Below the pieces are notes generated by a model. It worked only from the letters and a program-made list of their open reading frames with translations. It was not told the origin of the DNA and ran no database searches. A DNA stretch of 64,000 bases. It comes from Lonicera japonica. Lineage: Eukaryota; Streptophyta; Magnoliopsida; Dipsacales; Caprifoliaceae. Shown piece after piece: positions 11,611 through 22,000 of this stretch. The position numbers and the translations under genes were made by a program. The stretch covers positions 62,001 through 126,000 of the forward strand of contig JAKCWG010000816.1 in the NCBI GenBank assembly GCA_021464415.1, given 5' to 3'. The stretch's first letter is position 1; each line of letters opens with the position of its first letter.

Positions 11611-12098
11611 TGACGAAGAAAGAAGACGAATAGACATTAGCTTACGCAAAATCGTAAGCAATGACGACTCGAAGACAGGTGGCTTATAAAAACGTAAGCA
11701 ATGACGACCCTTAGACTGATAGCTATTAAGATAGACCAGATGAATCCTGCATTATTAAAAAATATGCTTGCTTTATTTCCTTTCTAGCTGTATTATTAAA
11801 AGAAGACTGATTGTAGTACTATGCTCGCACATGACGATGGGGCCCATGAAAGCAGCACCCGATGTGCATTATTGTGTGTAATCATCTGTTTGTTGTGTCG
11901 GTATGTATTTTATATGTAAATGCTTTAGTTGTTACGTCAATTAGGCATGTCGGCAAGCCTCCTTCACTCACTATTCGCCAAGTGCATTTAAAGCTGTGGG
12001 GCCTATCTTGTTAACCGGATTGCTTTTAGTAGCCGGTAGTCTATTTTTTAAGTTTGCATCTTCCCTATATAAGGAGAAGGAGTTTTCATTTGTAAGTA
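11601..12098 (+). promoter_or_regulatory. Pararetrovirus promoter with TGACG repeats and TATA box
   Basis: TATATAA at 12066-12072 lies in the context CCCTATATAAGGAG, close to the TATA context of caulimovirid full-length-transcript promoters. Upstream are five TGACG cores at 11601, 11611, 11662, 11702 and 11832. Two of them sit in a perfect 15-bp repeat, CGTAAGCAATGACGA, at 11653-11667 and 11693-11707, 40 bp apart. TGACG pairs form the as-1 element bound by TGA-type bZIP factors in the well-known 35S promoter; the likeness here is by motif. Start of transcription is expected near 12098. Confidence 0.75.
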
Positions 12099-12636
12099 CG
12101 AGTTTTTCCATTCTCAGCTTAGAGTTTTTATTCTAGAGAGCATGAATGAGTAAAGCTTCCTTTAGTAAGCAAAAGGAAAGCAAGTAGTTTGTAATAATAA
12201 TTTTACTTGAATAAAATTATGTTTCTCCTTCAGTACAACTTCCATTAGATCTCCGAGTTCTGTTCAATTTTTCCAGAAAAAAGACTTATCTCTTTGCGGG
12301 TTTAGAAACCTTTTCTCTAATTCATACAAGACTGGTGAGTGGCCGGTTTTGGGTTGTTGCTGGTAGGTGCCGTAGCCGTGAAGCCGTTAGCAAGGGTGCG
12401 TTAGGCGTTGAGGCGTAGGCAGGAAACGAATGAACGATCCTTCAAAGGTGGATGAATAGTGAGAATAAACGCAGAAGCGATAGAACATACCACAGACGGA
12501 AGAAGAAGGCAAGAAAGGCGATCGGAAGCAAGGTGGACCAGACATCTTATTCAGGTATATTATTGTTTAAACTATTTGTGATTACTTATTGCTAGCTAAA
12601 TATTTAAAACAAAGAAAATCAGCACATAATTAATTT
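12099..12636 (+). other. Pararetrovirus transcript leader
   Basis: Non-coding stretch between the expected transcription start and the next ORF. AATAAA at 12210-12215, about 110 bp after the start, suits the polyadenylation signal of a terminally redundant pregenomic RNA. A strong splice-donor-like sequence, ACTG/GTGAGT, is at 12331-12340, and a weaker CAG/GTATAT near 12552. I find no tRNA-Met primer site in this leader, although one is expected. Confidence 0.5.
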
Positions 12637-13464
12637 ATGAGCAACATAGACCGAGACTACGAGAACTTTATAAATCAGACAGATATTAGAAGTACCCAAC
12701 CTATACTAAAGTGGGGTCTAATTAACCGAGAAGAACAAAGACTAGTGCGTACAACACACTTCAGATCCGGAGGAACTTTTCTTTATTTACACCACGTTTG
12801 CAAGTGGGTATCTAGAGAAGTAAGGAAACTCCCAGACTTATAAAGCGCTACGGATAATTATATCCAAGCGTTAGTTGAAAATATAGACGAAGAGGAAGTA
12901 AATAATCCTTGAAGAGCCTTTCCTCAAGGACTGGATAACGCTCTAGTAGACGTTACCGGAGGAATACATGATCCTAGACGTGTACTGCAAGAAACTTTAG
13001 AAAAACTAAAGTTTGTGTAGAGAAGAAGACTTGTAGAGACTGCATAATTTTTACATGAAAACGGAGGAATTAGACGTTTCAGATTTATACAGACAACTAG
13101 TACATATAACCTACGTGCTTACAGACAGTTATTATCTAATTACGGAGACCAAGAATTAGACTCGTATATAGAAAACAATATCTTAACCCCCGTTAGAGAT
13201 ATTGTGTACGATATAAATTGGAATATCCCAGATTATAGGCTAGAAGCCTTAGACTTAATAGACTTCTTGTGGAGACCACTGACAGCCTCACAGCTTCATC
13301 AGTGTCCATACGGATTGAGTTGGAGTGAAATTCTTAGACCTCTTCCTCCACCAAGTTCATCAAGTGAACCAGATAGTGATTCACCAATAAAAGACCCATC
13401 TGATAATTTTTATACAGACGACAACAGAAATACAGATATAGACGACATAGACCGGTCGGACTAG
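12637..13464 (+). pseudogene. Unrecognised ORF after the leader, four in-frame stops
   Basis: One frame runs from ATG 12637 to TAG 13462 without a frameshift, about 275 codons, broken by TAA 12841, TGA 12910, TAG 13018 and TAA 13045. All four can arise from sense codons by one substitution. The product has aromatic and Arg-rich segments and ends in a Ser/Pro/Asp-rich acidic tail (about 13340-13460). Being the first ORF after the leader, it occupies the slot of ORF1 in badnaviruses and tungroviruses, but I see no diagnostic motif. The preserved frame over 828 bp argues that it was a real gene. Confidence 0.55.
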
Positions 13465-13665
13465 ATTCCTTATTTTAAAACAATAAGGTTAGACAGAATT
13501 AATCTAAGATAGTCCAGGGTAAGAACTTGTAATTACAAGTGGTCCCCTCATATAAGACAAAGTGGTCCAACAAGTGGTCCACGTGGTCCCTAGTCAAAAC
13601 TACCCTATTTGACTAAATAAGACTAAAAGAACCATATTTACCAGAATAAGTTTGGAAAATACCCT
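13465..13665. repeat. Pararetrovirus flank with GTGGTCC repeats
   Basis: Short non-coding stretch up to the LTR of element A. It contains four copies of GTGGTCC at 13539, 13562, 13574 and 13583. The final five bases, ACCCT (13661-13665), are the left target duplication of element A. Confidence 0.6.
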
Positions 13666-15425
13666 TGTGAGAATCCGCGAATGTGACCCCCGGGTCTCAT
13701 CCCCGTGATTGGGGGTCTAAAGCGTCGAAAGGGATTCCGTCGCTCCATTTGCTTCGATTATTCATATCGGGTGTCCCTACGTCTATTCTAGATGCAAAGG
13801 GGGGCGTGTGAGAGAAAAGGCTACAGATGAGCCTTTCTTTACAATTTTGTCTACGAAACCAGGATTCTATAGGGTTCGGGAACTATATTACGGTTTGAGA
13901 AGGTGTTAAGCACCCATTCCGCCCTTTCGGTCTCTAGTGGTCTTATATGTTTATTTTATGTTAAAAAACTTGGATGCTTTTACTGACAGCCTACTACTTT
14001 TTAAATGAAAAAAACCCTAATTTCTGGGGAAAAAACGGGAAAGGGATAAAAGCCTTTGTGTTCCGAGATCCGATGTTTTTATTATTTGAAAGATGTAAAT
14101 ACAAATGACAAAACCTTTTATTTTGAAAGAGTATCCGGTATTATTTCCTCAGATAATGACGGTTTTCTCGTGTTGTGATTACTTTTGTACAAGTTCGAAT
14201 CTTGTATCGGGACTAATTTAATATGGAACTAGAACTCTTTGAGGAGAGTTATCAGACACGTCGCAGTCTATAGAGAAGACATGATATGTCGATTTTAATT
14301 CCTAAATAAGTCTTATCAGTTCGGATTTTGAAAACAGAATTTTATCCGGACGATAATCTACTTACTCTTCTAGTTTTGCAAATGGTTTTATCAGGGTCTT
14401 TTGTTTTGAAGACGGTAGACTATTTATAACATGGCAATAATTTTATTCAAATAAAACGTGGACAAAACAACAGAAATAAAACAAGTACACAGATGAACCT
14501 GATTTTCGAGCGCGTTAGGAATCTAGCAGAGAGATCTCTGGCGATAATAATCTTCTCCTTCTTCAGATATTTCCGAGAATTTGATTCCCGAGACCGGACA
14601 CGTCGAGTGTCGAGAATAGCTTCGATAATTCTTTGAAAATAAGACGATACTCGAGAATGCTTGACGGAAGACTAGAAAATCAGATCATAAGCCCATAATT
14701 CTTCTTCTAAGTTGCTAGTTTTGCTGTTTTTGTTGGTGTCCTTAAACCTTGGGAGGTGTTGGCCTGTTTATAGTGCTGGGAAAGTGGTTTGTCGCGCGAC
14801 ATGTTCCCCAAAAGGGGTTTGTCGCACGACAATGTGTGTATGTCGCGCGACATACTTGAATGTCGTGCGACATTTTACTTTAATGATGATTCTGACCCAC
14901 TGCTGAGTCAGAAAGTGGAGTGGAGGGGTTGATTGTCGCGCGACATGTCCCCATAAAGTGGGATTGTCGTGCAACACACTTGATTGTCGTGCGACATACT
15001 TGAATGTCGTGCGACATTTTACTTTAATGATGATTCTGACCCACTTCCGAGTCAGAAAGTGGAGTGGTGGGGTTGATTATCACGCGACATGTCCCCATAA
15101 AGTGGGATTGTCGTGCGACACACTTGATTGTCGTGCGACATTTTACTTTAATGATGATTCTGACCCACTGCTGAGTCAGAAAGTGGAGTGGTGGGGTTGA
15201 TTGTCGCGCGACATGTCCTCATAAAGTGGGATTGTCGTGCGACACAATTGATTGTCGTGCGACATAGTTGAATGTCGTGTGATATTTCCCTTAAAAACAG
15301 GTTTGTTTGGCCAACAAACGCTTCCGGGGCAGTCTCGGGTGTTCGGGTGGGTCCCGAACTCCAGAAACAGCAGTTCTCGAAGGTTGTTAGGGTTCTTGCG
15401 GGGGTCACAGATCGGGGTGTCTACA
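13666..15425 (-). repeat. LTR of family A, 3' copy
   Basis: In element sense it starts TGTAGACACC and ends GATTCTCACA. TATA-like CTATAAACAGG is the complement of 14763-14773, and about fifteen copies of the palindrome TGTCGCGCGACA and its one- or two-base variants cover 14790-15290. Three tandem units of about 125-145 bp (starting near 14871, 15015 and 15139) carry these palindromes. Relative to the 5' copy it lacks about 46 bp near 13802 and about 206 bp at 14528, both at short direct repeats. A conserved hairpin lies near 13895-13925. Confidence 0.93.
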
Positions 15426-15960
15426 GACCCTCTCGACTCAAGCTCCTTGCTTGCAAGGAATTGAGGCGACTGGAAGAGACCATGATCCATGGCTCTTGCA
15501 TGAACTCTAAAGGAGTGTATATGCAAAAGGTGCTTGTGAGTGCCTCCGGAGAGGGCTTTGTGTTTGGTTTTGCCTCCGGAGAGGGCTTTTGTTACCTCAT
15601 TGCCTCTTTCGAGGGCTTTCATTTGTTCCACTTGCCTCAGATGGGAGGACTACCATTGCTCCACTAGCCTCAAATGGGAGGACTACCATTGCGCCTCAGG
15701 TGGGAGGACTACCATTGATCCACTTTGCGCCTCAGGTGGGAGGATTACCATTGCTCCACTGTGCCTCTCTAGGAGGGCTTCGCCTCAGGTGGGAGGACTA
15801 CCATTGCTTCACTAGCCTCAGATGGTAGGACTACCATTGCTCCACTGTGCCTCTCCAGGAGGGCTTTTGATATGTAAAAAATAAAATTGCCTCTGGGAGG
15901 ACTTTTGTTAGTATTTGTGCCTCTGGCGAGGGCTTGTACCTGCAGAGAGGACTTGATGAT
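15426..15960. repeat. Element A 3' untranslated region: polypurine tract and minisatellite, left part
   Basis: On the minus strand CGAGAGGGTC directly precedes the LTR and is the likely polypurine tract. From about 15535 the DNA is built of variable GCCTC-AGGTGGGAGGACTACCATTG and GCCTCCGGAGAGGGCTT units, about 30-45 bp. The array continues across element B at 34406. Open frames on the plus strand here result from repeat periodicity and are not taken as genes. ATGAT at 15956-15960 is the left target duplication of element B. Confidence 0.75.
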
Positions 15961-17182
15961 TGTGAGAATCCGGACCCATACCCCGAGAAGAGAGAAAAGA
16001 GTCCTTCGTTCTCGGTTTTATTTGAAAACGTGTTTTGTAGAGTCGCCAGTTTGTTTTACGAGAAAACAAACAAAAGATCGTACGAAGGATAATTCGAAAA
16101 CGAACTATCTTTCATACGTTTGAAACCAGAGATTTATTTTGAAAATTGACTTTGCTAGGGTTCGGGAACTACATTACGAATTGGGAAGGTGTTAGGCACC
16201 CAATTCGCCCTTTCGGTCTCTTAATGGATCATGTATCTAATTCCCTTTTTAGATATCTTGCAAGTAGTTCGAATGGTTTTTTAGAATAGTCCTTTCCGGA
16301 TAAATTTAGTTTAAAACAATATTTTGAAATCAGACTCGAGCTTTGCGAGCGCCTACGTATTCATTCGTAGAATGAAATCAGAGTCTCGTAGTTCCTTTCT
16401 TTTGGAAACTGTTTTTGTATTTTTGTTTATTTTGAAAACGTGTCCAAACAGGTTTTAGATTTCTTGTAAAACTTAGAAAGGATTTGTTTTGAAAGCAATG
16501 AACTTCTTTGCAAGTTATCTAATTTTCTGTATTAAAAGTGAAATTAAATGCAGTACTGAAATTAAGGATTTGGTAGAAAGTTATACCTGCTGCGCTTGAA
16601 GAAGATAGGAGGACTTTGCCTTGACTCCTTCTCTCTCTAGAACTTTCTCTCTCTAAAGCTTTCTCTCACTAGCCTTCTCTCAGGATTTCTCTAAAAATGA
16701 CTTTCTAGAGACTTTGACAAAGCTCCTACTTACCAAAAATACTATTGAATGTTCATGATCCTAAAATGGGATCCCAAGGGTCCTATTTATAGCAACATTT
16801 GCGCCAAAAACGCTCCAAAAGAGGCCAACCGCAGGGGTAGCCGCATGGGGTGCGGCTGGGGCGTGCGACAGGGGTGTGCCAGCCGTACGGCTAGCAGGTA
16901 GCCGTACGGTTGGGCGTGCGGCTAGGGGGTGCGGTTAGGAGGTGCCAACCATACGGTTGGCAGGTAGCCGTACGGTTGGGCGTGCGACAGGGGGGTGCGG
17001 CTGGCTCATAAAAAAAATGCGCAGGAGCGCTCGGAAAAAACCAAGATACTTAGACTCCCAACGCGTCCAAAATTGGAGTCTTTCCTATCAGTCTTTCTAC
17101 ATGTATGATGATTCATGATTAAATGCAGGATGCTTAAAGAAATTCAGTATTCGCACGAGAGTCGTGGATTGGGGTGTTCACA
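15961..17182 (-). repeat. LTR of family B, 3' copy
   Basis: Element-sense ends are TGTGAACACC and GATTCTCACA. TATAAATAG is the complement of 16787-16795. Upstream of it in element sense (16824-17006 on the plus strand) is a GC-rich cluster with palindromes AGCCGTACGGCT (16881-16892), AGCCGTACGGTT (16900-16911 and 16966-16977) and AACCATACGGTT (16947-16958). A hairpin GAATTGGG/CCCAATTC is at 16178-16206. Length 1222 bp. Confidence 0.95.
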
Positions 17183-18754
17183 GACCCTCTCGTCCCGGGA
17201 TTCTTGTCCCCAAGAATACTGGGACGATAAGAAGACAGCAATTCACGACTCTCGGGTGAATCACAAGATACTTAAATTAGAGTATACCCTTTCTGGCATG
17301 CGGATTCTTTTGTGCTTCAGGTGATGCAACCCAAAAATTGCCCCTTTCCTTTTGGCCGGGCGACACGATACATCAACCTTTTCTCCCATCTACCCTCAGT
17401 GATACATTACCCTCAGTGGCACACCACCCTTAGTGTGTAGGACTACACGAGGGGGGCTTGGCATTTTACCGAATCCAAATGATCGTGGTGGAAAATGAGT
17501 GTTCTTGCAGTTTTCCCATTTCTTAGGGAGAAGTGAGAGAATATTCTTGGTCTTGCGGTGTATCCCTTCGTGGGGTATGGTACTAAGAGAAATTTCAATC
17601 TTTGGGAGAAATGTGAATCAGATTCCTTTCGTGGGGAATGTGTGGATAAAGCTATTCCTTTCATGGGGAATGCGCGGACAAAGTTATTCCCTTCGTGGGG
17701 AATGCGTGGTAAAGGTTATTTCCCTTCGTGGGGAAAGGGGATCGGAGAAAATTCCCATCGTGGGGAATGCAAAGAATTCCTATCTTTTCAGGAATTCGAA
17801 AAATTCCCTTCTTGGGGAACACGTGGAGTCGTTATTTCCCTTCTTGGGGAAAGGGGTTTCGGGAAAATTCCCATCGTGGGGAACGCGAAGAATTCCTATC
17901 TTTTCAGGAATTCGAAAAATTCCCTTCTTGGCCTTGTTGCCATGATTCTATCACTCAAACACTGCCTTGTTTGATTTTCCGAAAAAAGATATGTTAGAGA
18001 GAATTGCTTGCTAGGGGAAGTGCTTTTCGTTCCTTTCCTTTCTACCCTCAGTTTTGACCTTTATTGGGAATTGGACTTCTGAATCAACTTTTTTGTAGCA
18101 ACTTTCGGACCGCTGTGCATGGATTTTTTGGGATTTGGCATCTCTCTACCCTCAGTTTTCTTCTCTTTGGTCATGGGGATGGAAATTCGTCTGGAATTCT
18201 CAATAGCCTTCAAGCTATCCTCTGATTTTTTCACAGGGAAGATGCTGGTCCTGTATCGTTTTCTGTTTTTCGATACCCTTATTGCTCCCGGCCTTATATT
18301 TTTGGGCTTTCAGACTTTCTTTGCCTTTTTTTTTTCACGGATTTTTCCAAAACAGGAGCCTTACTCACCTAAGATGTAGCCCTCCGCCTTTTGGCACAGC
18401 TGTCACTCTTAGTGTGGCTCTCCCTGTCGATTTTCATCATTTCTGTTTATCTCACTCTTCCCTCTCTTGGACCAACGGGATTTTCCCTTTTCTACTTTTT
18501 CAATTTTTTCTGGTACCCGATTCCTCTTTTACACCTTCCCTGTTTATTAATCGGATTCGAGCCTTCCGGACAATGGATCCATCCTATTGAATTTTGGTTC
18601 CTCCACAGACTTTAGAGTGTCAAACTTCGGGCATTGATTAGTCATCTCGTGCGTGTGTGTGAGTCTTGGTCCTCTTGTGTCTTGGGAAGAGTTGATTCAG
18701 AGTCTTTCCCCACCCTCGTTGTTTTTTTTTTTTTTTTTTGGTCAAAATTGAGGG
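17183..18754. other. Element B 3' untranslated region
   Basis: GACCCTCTCG at 17183 is the complement of the likely polypurine tract. A minisatellite of about 33-bp units with the core TTCGTGGGGAATGCG spans 17560-17935; longer frames across it are periodicity artefacts. From 18000 to 18720 the plus strand is T/C-rich and contains a block (about 18350-18450) that is also present in element A at about 35303-35390. A T-run lies at 18722-18739. No gene is supported. Confidence 0.7.
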
Positions 18755-18927
18755 TAGCCGCATGGGGTAACCACAGGGTGTGCGGTTGGTGGTAGCCGCA
18801 CGGGGTAGCCGCATGAGGTAGCCGCAGGGTTTGACCCCCCAGCCGTACGGCTGGCAGCCAACCGCATGGTTGGGGGCTAGCCGTACGGTTGGCTAGCCTG
18901 CGGCTGGACCCTATGATCTATAAATAG
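18755..18927 (+). promoter_or_regulatory. Promoter of element B gene 1
   Basis: TATAAATAG at 18919-18927 is 110 bp before the ATG at 19037. Directly upstream is a GC-rich cluster with palindromes AGCCGTACGGCT (18841-18852), AACCGCATGGTT (18860-18871) and AGCCGTACGGTT (18879-18890), plus several half sites (AGCCGCA). The same palindrome family is found in the LTR and in the gene 2 promoter of this element. It is on the strand opposite gag-pol, so the gene is expected to have its own transcript. Confidence 0.75.
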
Positions 18928-19036
18928 TGGCCTGTTCAAAGCATTTTCGTCACTTCTTCTTGCGATCTCTCTCTCTAGCATAGAAATATCTGATTTTTCA
19001 AAAACATTTAGTGAGTATTTGAGACGAGTGTGAGCG

Positions 19037-22000
19037 ATGGCATTTGCGAGACTACTTTCGATTTTCGTGTACATGATGATGGGAGGCCCACCAGAGGGAG
19101 GGGAGGCGCCGGAGCTACTCCCGGGGGACGAGGTGGAGTCGATCACTGCGATGATGGATGGGCGCCTGATCTGCGCGCCACATCATGACGACTGGGAGGG
19201 TGTGGCCTGGGAGGGGCCACTGGGGGCAGACGGATCGCTACAGCGGGCGATGTACCGGGACGTGCCCTTGATCTCGCCGGGAGAGGGGCGAGAGTGGCTG
19301 CTGATGGAGCCTGCGGCACACGAGATCCGCCGCCGGACTAGGGTATGCTCTAATTCTAGTATGAAATTATGTGAATTTTTTGAAAAAGATGCAAATGAAG
19401 AGATATGCATGAAAGGTGATAGATTTAATAATTACTTGCCATAATAGATATACTCAACATTATTTATTTTTTTTTTGAAAAAAGTTTGTTAGTGAGCCTT
19501 ATAAAAATCGGTGATGTAACAGAGGATCGGACGTTGCCGTGGTATCACGCGCGCCGCGCCTGAGCTTCGAGATCAGCTTCCGCCGCTGGTGAGAGCATAT
19601 CTAAGTGCGACCCCATTCGGACGACTTATCGAGGTGCTGCCAGGCGGAGAGTTCCAGCGATCAGTGAGCCTTCCGACGGTGTTAGGGGAGAGATGGTGGG
19701 ACACGACGCACACATTCCACTGGAGTTGGGGGGAGATGACGTTGACACCAGAGGATGTGTTCGTGCTGACAGGGCTGCCTTTCGGGGGGAGGCTTTGGTG
19801 CCTAATCCCCGCGTACGCATTACCCTAGATGGTATGGGAGCGGCACTAGGGTGGAGGCCTAGCAGGATTGTGGCGGATGGGATACCCCACACGGCGATGG
19901 TGCAGCATATCGAGGCCGAGAGTGGGAGGTTTGGCGATGGTCCGATGACACGCCAGGAGGTGCGGCAGCTATCCCGATGCTTTCTGCTACTCGTGCTGCA
20001 TGACTTTTTCTATGCGCGGGGCGGCGACAACCTACGGTTATGGTGGCTGCCTTATCTGCGGTTCTTCGATCAGTTGTACACTTTTGCCTGGGGAGGATAC
20101 GTACTGGCGGTGCTGTATGAGTCGATGGACCTGGTGTGCCGTCACATGGAGCTGAACCACCGTGGGTTGGTCACGCTTTGGGAGGTAAGTAATAATTTAA
20201 ACTCTCACTGTATTTGGAAAAAAAACTCGTGATTTATTAAAAGAATGCCGGTTCTATAATTTTAACAAGTATGATGATTTGTGACAGATGTGGTTTATTG
20301 CGCATACCCACCAGGGTATTGGTCAGATCCACCTGCACCCGACTTTCGCAGATGAGTTCCCGCTTTTCCGACGATACTACAGCGGGAACATAGTTGGGGT
20401 GTATCGATATCTGACCCCGGACGTCAGTGCAGGCGACGTTTCTGGGCTACAGCTTGACCAGGTATGAAATTAAATTAATGAAATTTAAATTATTTCTGAA
20501 AAAGAACAGTTAAGTTATGCTTGGTGTATGTTTGACGTGGCAGGTTCAGTGGAGCCCATGGCCGGCATACGTGACGCAGCAGTGGGGGTATGCGGATGCG
20601 TTGGCTGCGGCGCGTTCGAGGCGTTTACTCGTGCATGAGTATGGCGCGGCGTTCTACCTGGGGGAGCGCGTGGTGCGGCAGCATACTCCTGGGTTGGGAT
20701 TCCGGGTCCCGGCCTGGCCGCCAGTGGCGATGAGGCGGCCGGTCATGCTGACTGCGGAGGAGAGGGCTCTGTTTCTGGGAGGCGTCCCGATGGAGGGGCT
20801 GTTGGTGGAGGGGGAGTACGGGACGTTTGCGCACCGGTACCTGATGAGGGAGATGAAGGGGGTGCGAGGCAGGGTGATATATGCGAGGTATGCGGCCCTC
20901 GGGGGAGACCCGATGTATATCCGGGGGCAGTTGTACATCTCGCAGCGGGTCCCACAGCAGCCCGCACCGGCGCCGAACCGGAGGGCCAAGGGGATTGCGG
21001 ATTCGGATGATGAGGATCCGCATGGGGAGAGGGACGTGGGGCCGCCGCAGGTGGAGGAGGAGGATGACGAGGGTTCGGAGGAGGTTCCGTTAGGAGGAGG
21101 CAACGGTGGGGCACCCCCAGTAGGGCCTGGCGGGGGAGTAGGGGAGGAGCTGACTGCCACGGTTTCGCCTGGACGAGGTAGGGCGAGTAGGGGCGGGAGG
21201 AGTCCGGTCGGAGGGCGGAGTCCTGTGTCGAGGCCGCCTATCTCACCGGCCATGGGGAGGACACCGCAGTTGTCGTCGGAGGATATACGGCAGATGCTGG
21301 AGTCGGCGCAGACACCCGGGGGACGCGGGTCGATGTCGGGATCATCACCCGTGTATGGGGCGGGCGACATGGATTGGGTGCATCATGTGTCATTCTCGCC
21401 GTTGCTGCGCACGCCTGTCGGGTCGCCAGGTGCCGGGTCGGTGGGATTGAGGCCGTACTCTCTGTCGACCCCATCATCAGGTGCGGCCCGTGGGATAGTC
21501 TTCCGGGAGCTAGGAGAGAGGGAGGCGCAGTTAGGGGCGGAAGCAGGCATAGGCCAGACTCCGGTGGGTGAAGGTGGCGACAAAGGGAAAGGGAAGGCGG
21601 TGGCGCCCGAGTCGGAGACGGGAGAGGACACCGGGGAGGACATACCCCCGGTAGGCGGCGCTGGCGGAGCTGGTCCATCACAGGCTCCGGAGGGTGGGGC
21701 GTTGGCGTCGTACTCGATCCTGGAGTACCCTCGGGATATCCCTTACTTGGATTTCGGCCTACCCAAGCAATACCGGATCCCTGACATACCTGAGGGCGAT
21801 GAGCGGATGGGGGCCTTCGCACACGTCTCGGGCGAAGAGGTAAGATTTCTTTTTAAACAGTTGAGTATATGTGTTGATGTATGAATGTTACTGATTGGTA
21901 ATTTTGGTTTTGGCAGAGAGGTTCGTTCCTTCTTCGCGAGGTAGCTGAGTTACTGAGGAGCTACTTCAACATGTACGGACTGCTGACGTTTGCTGCTCCT

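Larger units (their letters stand above)
3552..13464 (+). mobile_element. Endogenous pararetrovirus, Caulimoviridae-like, inactivated
   Basis: One strand carries in order: a coiled-coil ORF, a long polyprotein reading frame with capsid zinc knuckle, a second Cys/His cluster, aspartic protease DTG, reverse transcriptase YIDD and RNase H but no integrase, a downstream ORF of about 405 codons, a TATA promoter with TGACG repeats, a leader with AATAAA, and a further ORF. Lack of integrase and LTRs with this order is diagnostic of plant pararetroviruses. The copy is dead: at least a dozen in-frame stops and about seven frameshifts. Extra ORFs either side of the polyprotein recall tungrovirus- or badnavirus-like maps and the two-ORF florendoviruses; I cannot assign a genus. 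The left edge rests on a PBS-like motif, the right edge on the last ORF. Confidence 0.92.

Noticed and set aside
3552..13464. Possibility that the pararetrovirus is replication-competent
   Set aside because: Every major domain region is broken by stops or frameshifts, and there is no second tandem copy in the window.
15426..15435. Primer-binding site after the low-coordinate LTR
   Set aside because: The sequence GACCCTCTCG does not begin TGG; on the minus strand it is the polypurine tract, and the true PBS is at 50161-50178 (A) and 32424-32441 (B).
15148..15828. Overlapping frames on both strands within the LTR and minisatellite of element A
   Set aside because: They follow the repeated TGTCG palindromes and GCCTC units; they differ between LTR copies and show no domain.
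17443..17997. Several overlapping frames of 73-148 codons, repeated at 33900-34336
   Set aside because: They run through the 33-bp GTGGGGAA minisatellite in all three frames and change with repeat copy number.
20625..21822. Minus-strand Pro-rich frames opposite gene 1 exon 4
   Set aside because: Shadows of a GC-rich, Gly/Pro-coding exon; the plus strand has the spliced, family-conserved frame.
19343..22000. Reading gene 1 of element B as an ordinary host gene with a retroelement around it
   Set aside because: The same gene with the same exons sits at the same place in element A, so it belongs to the elements.
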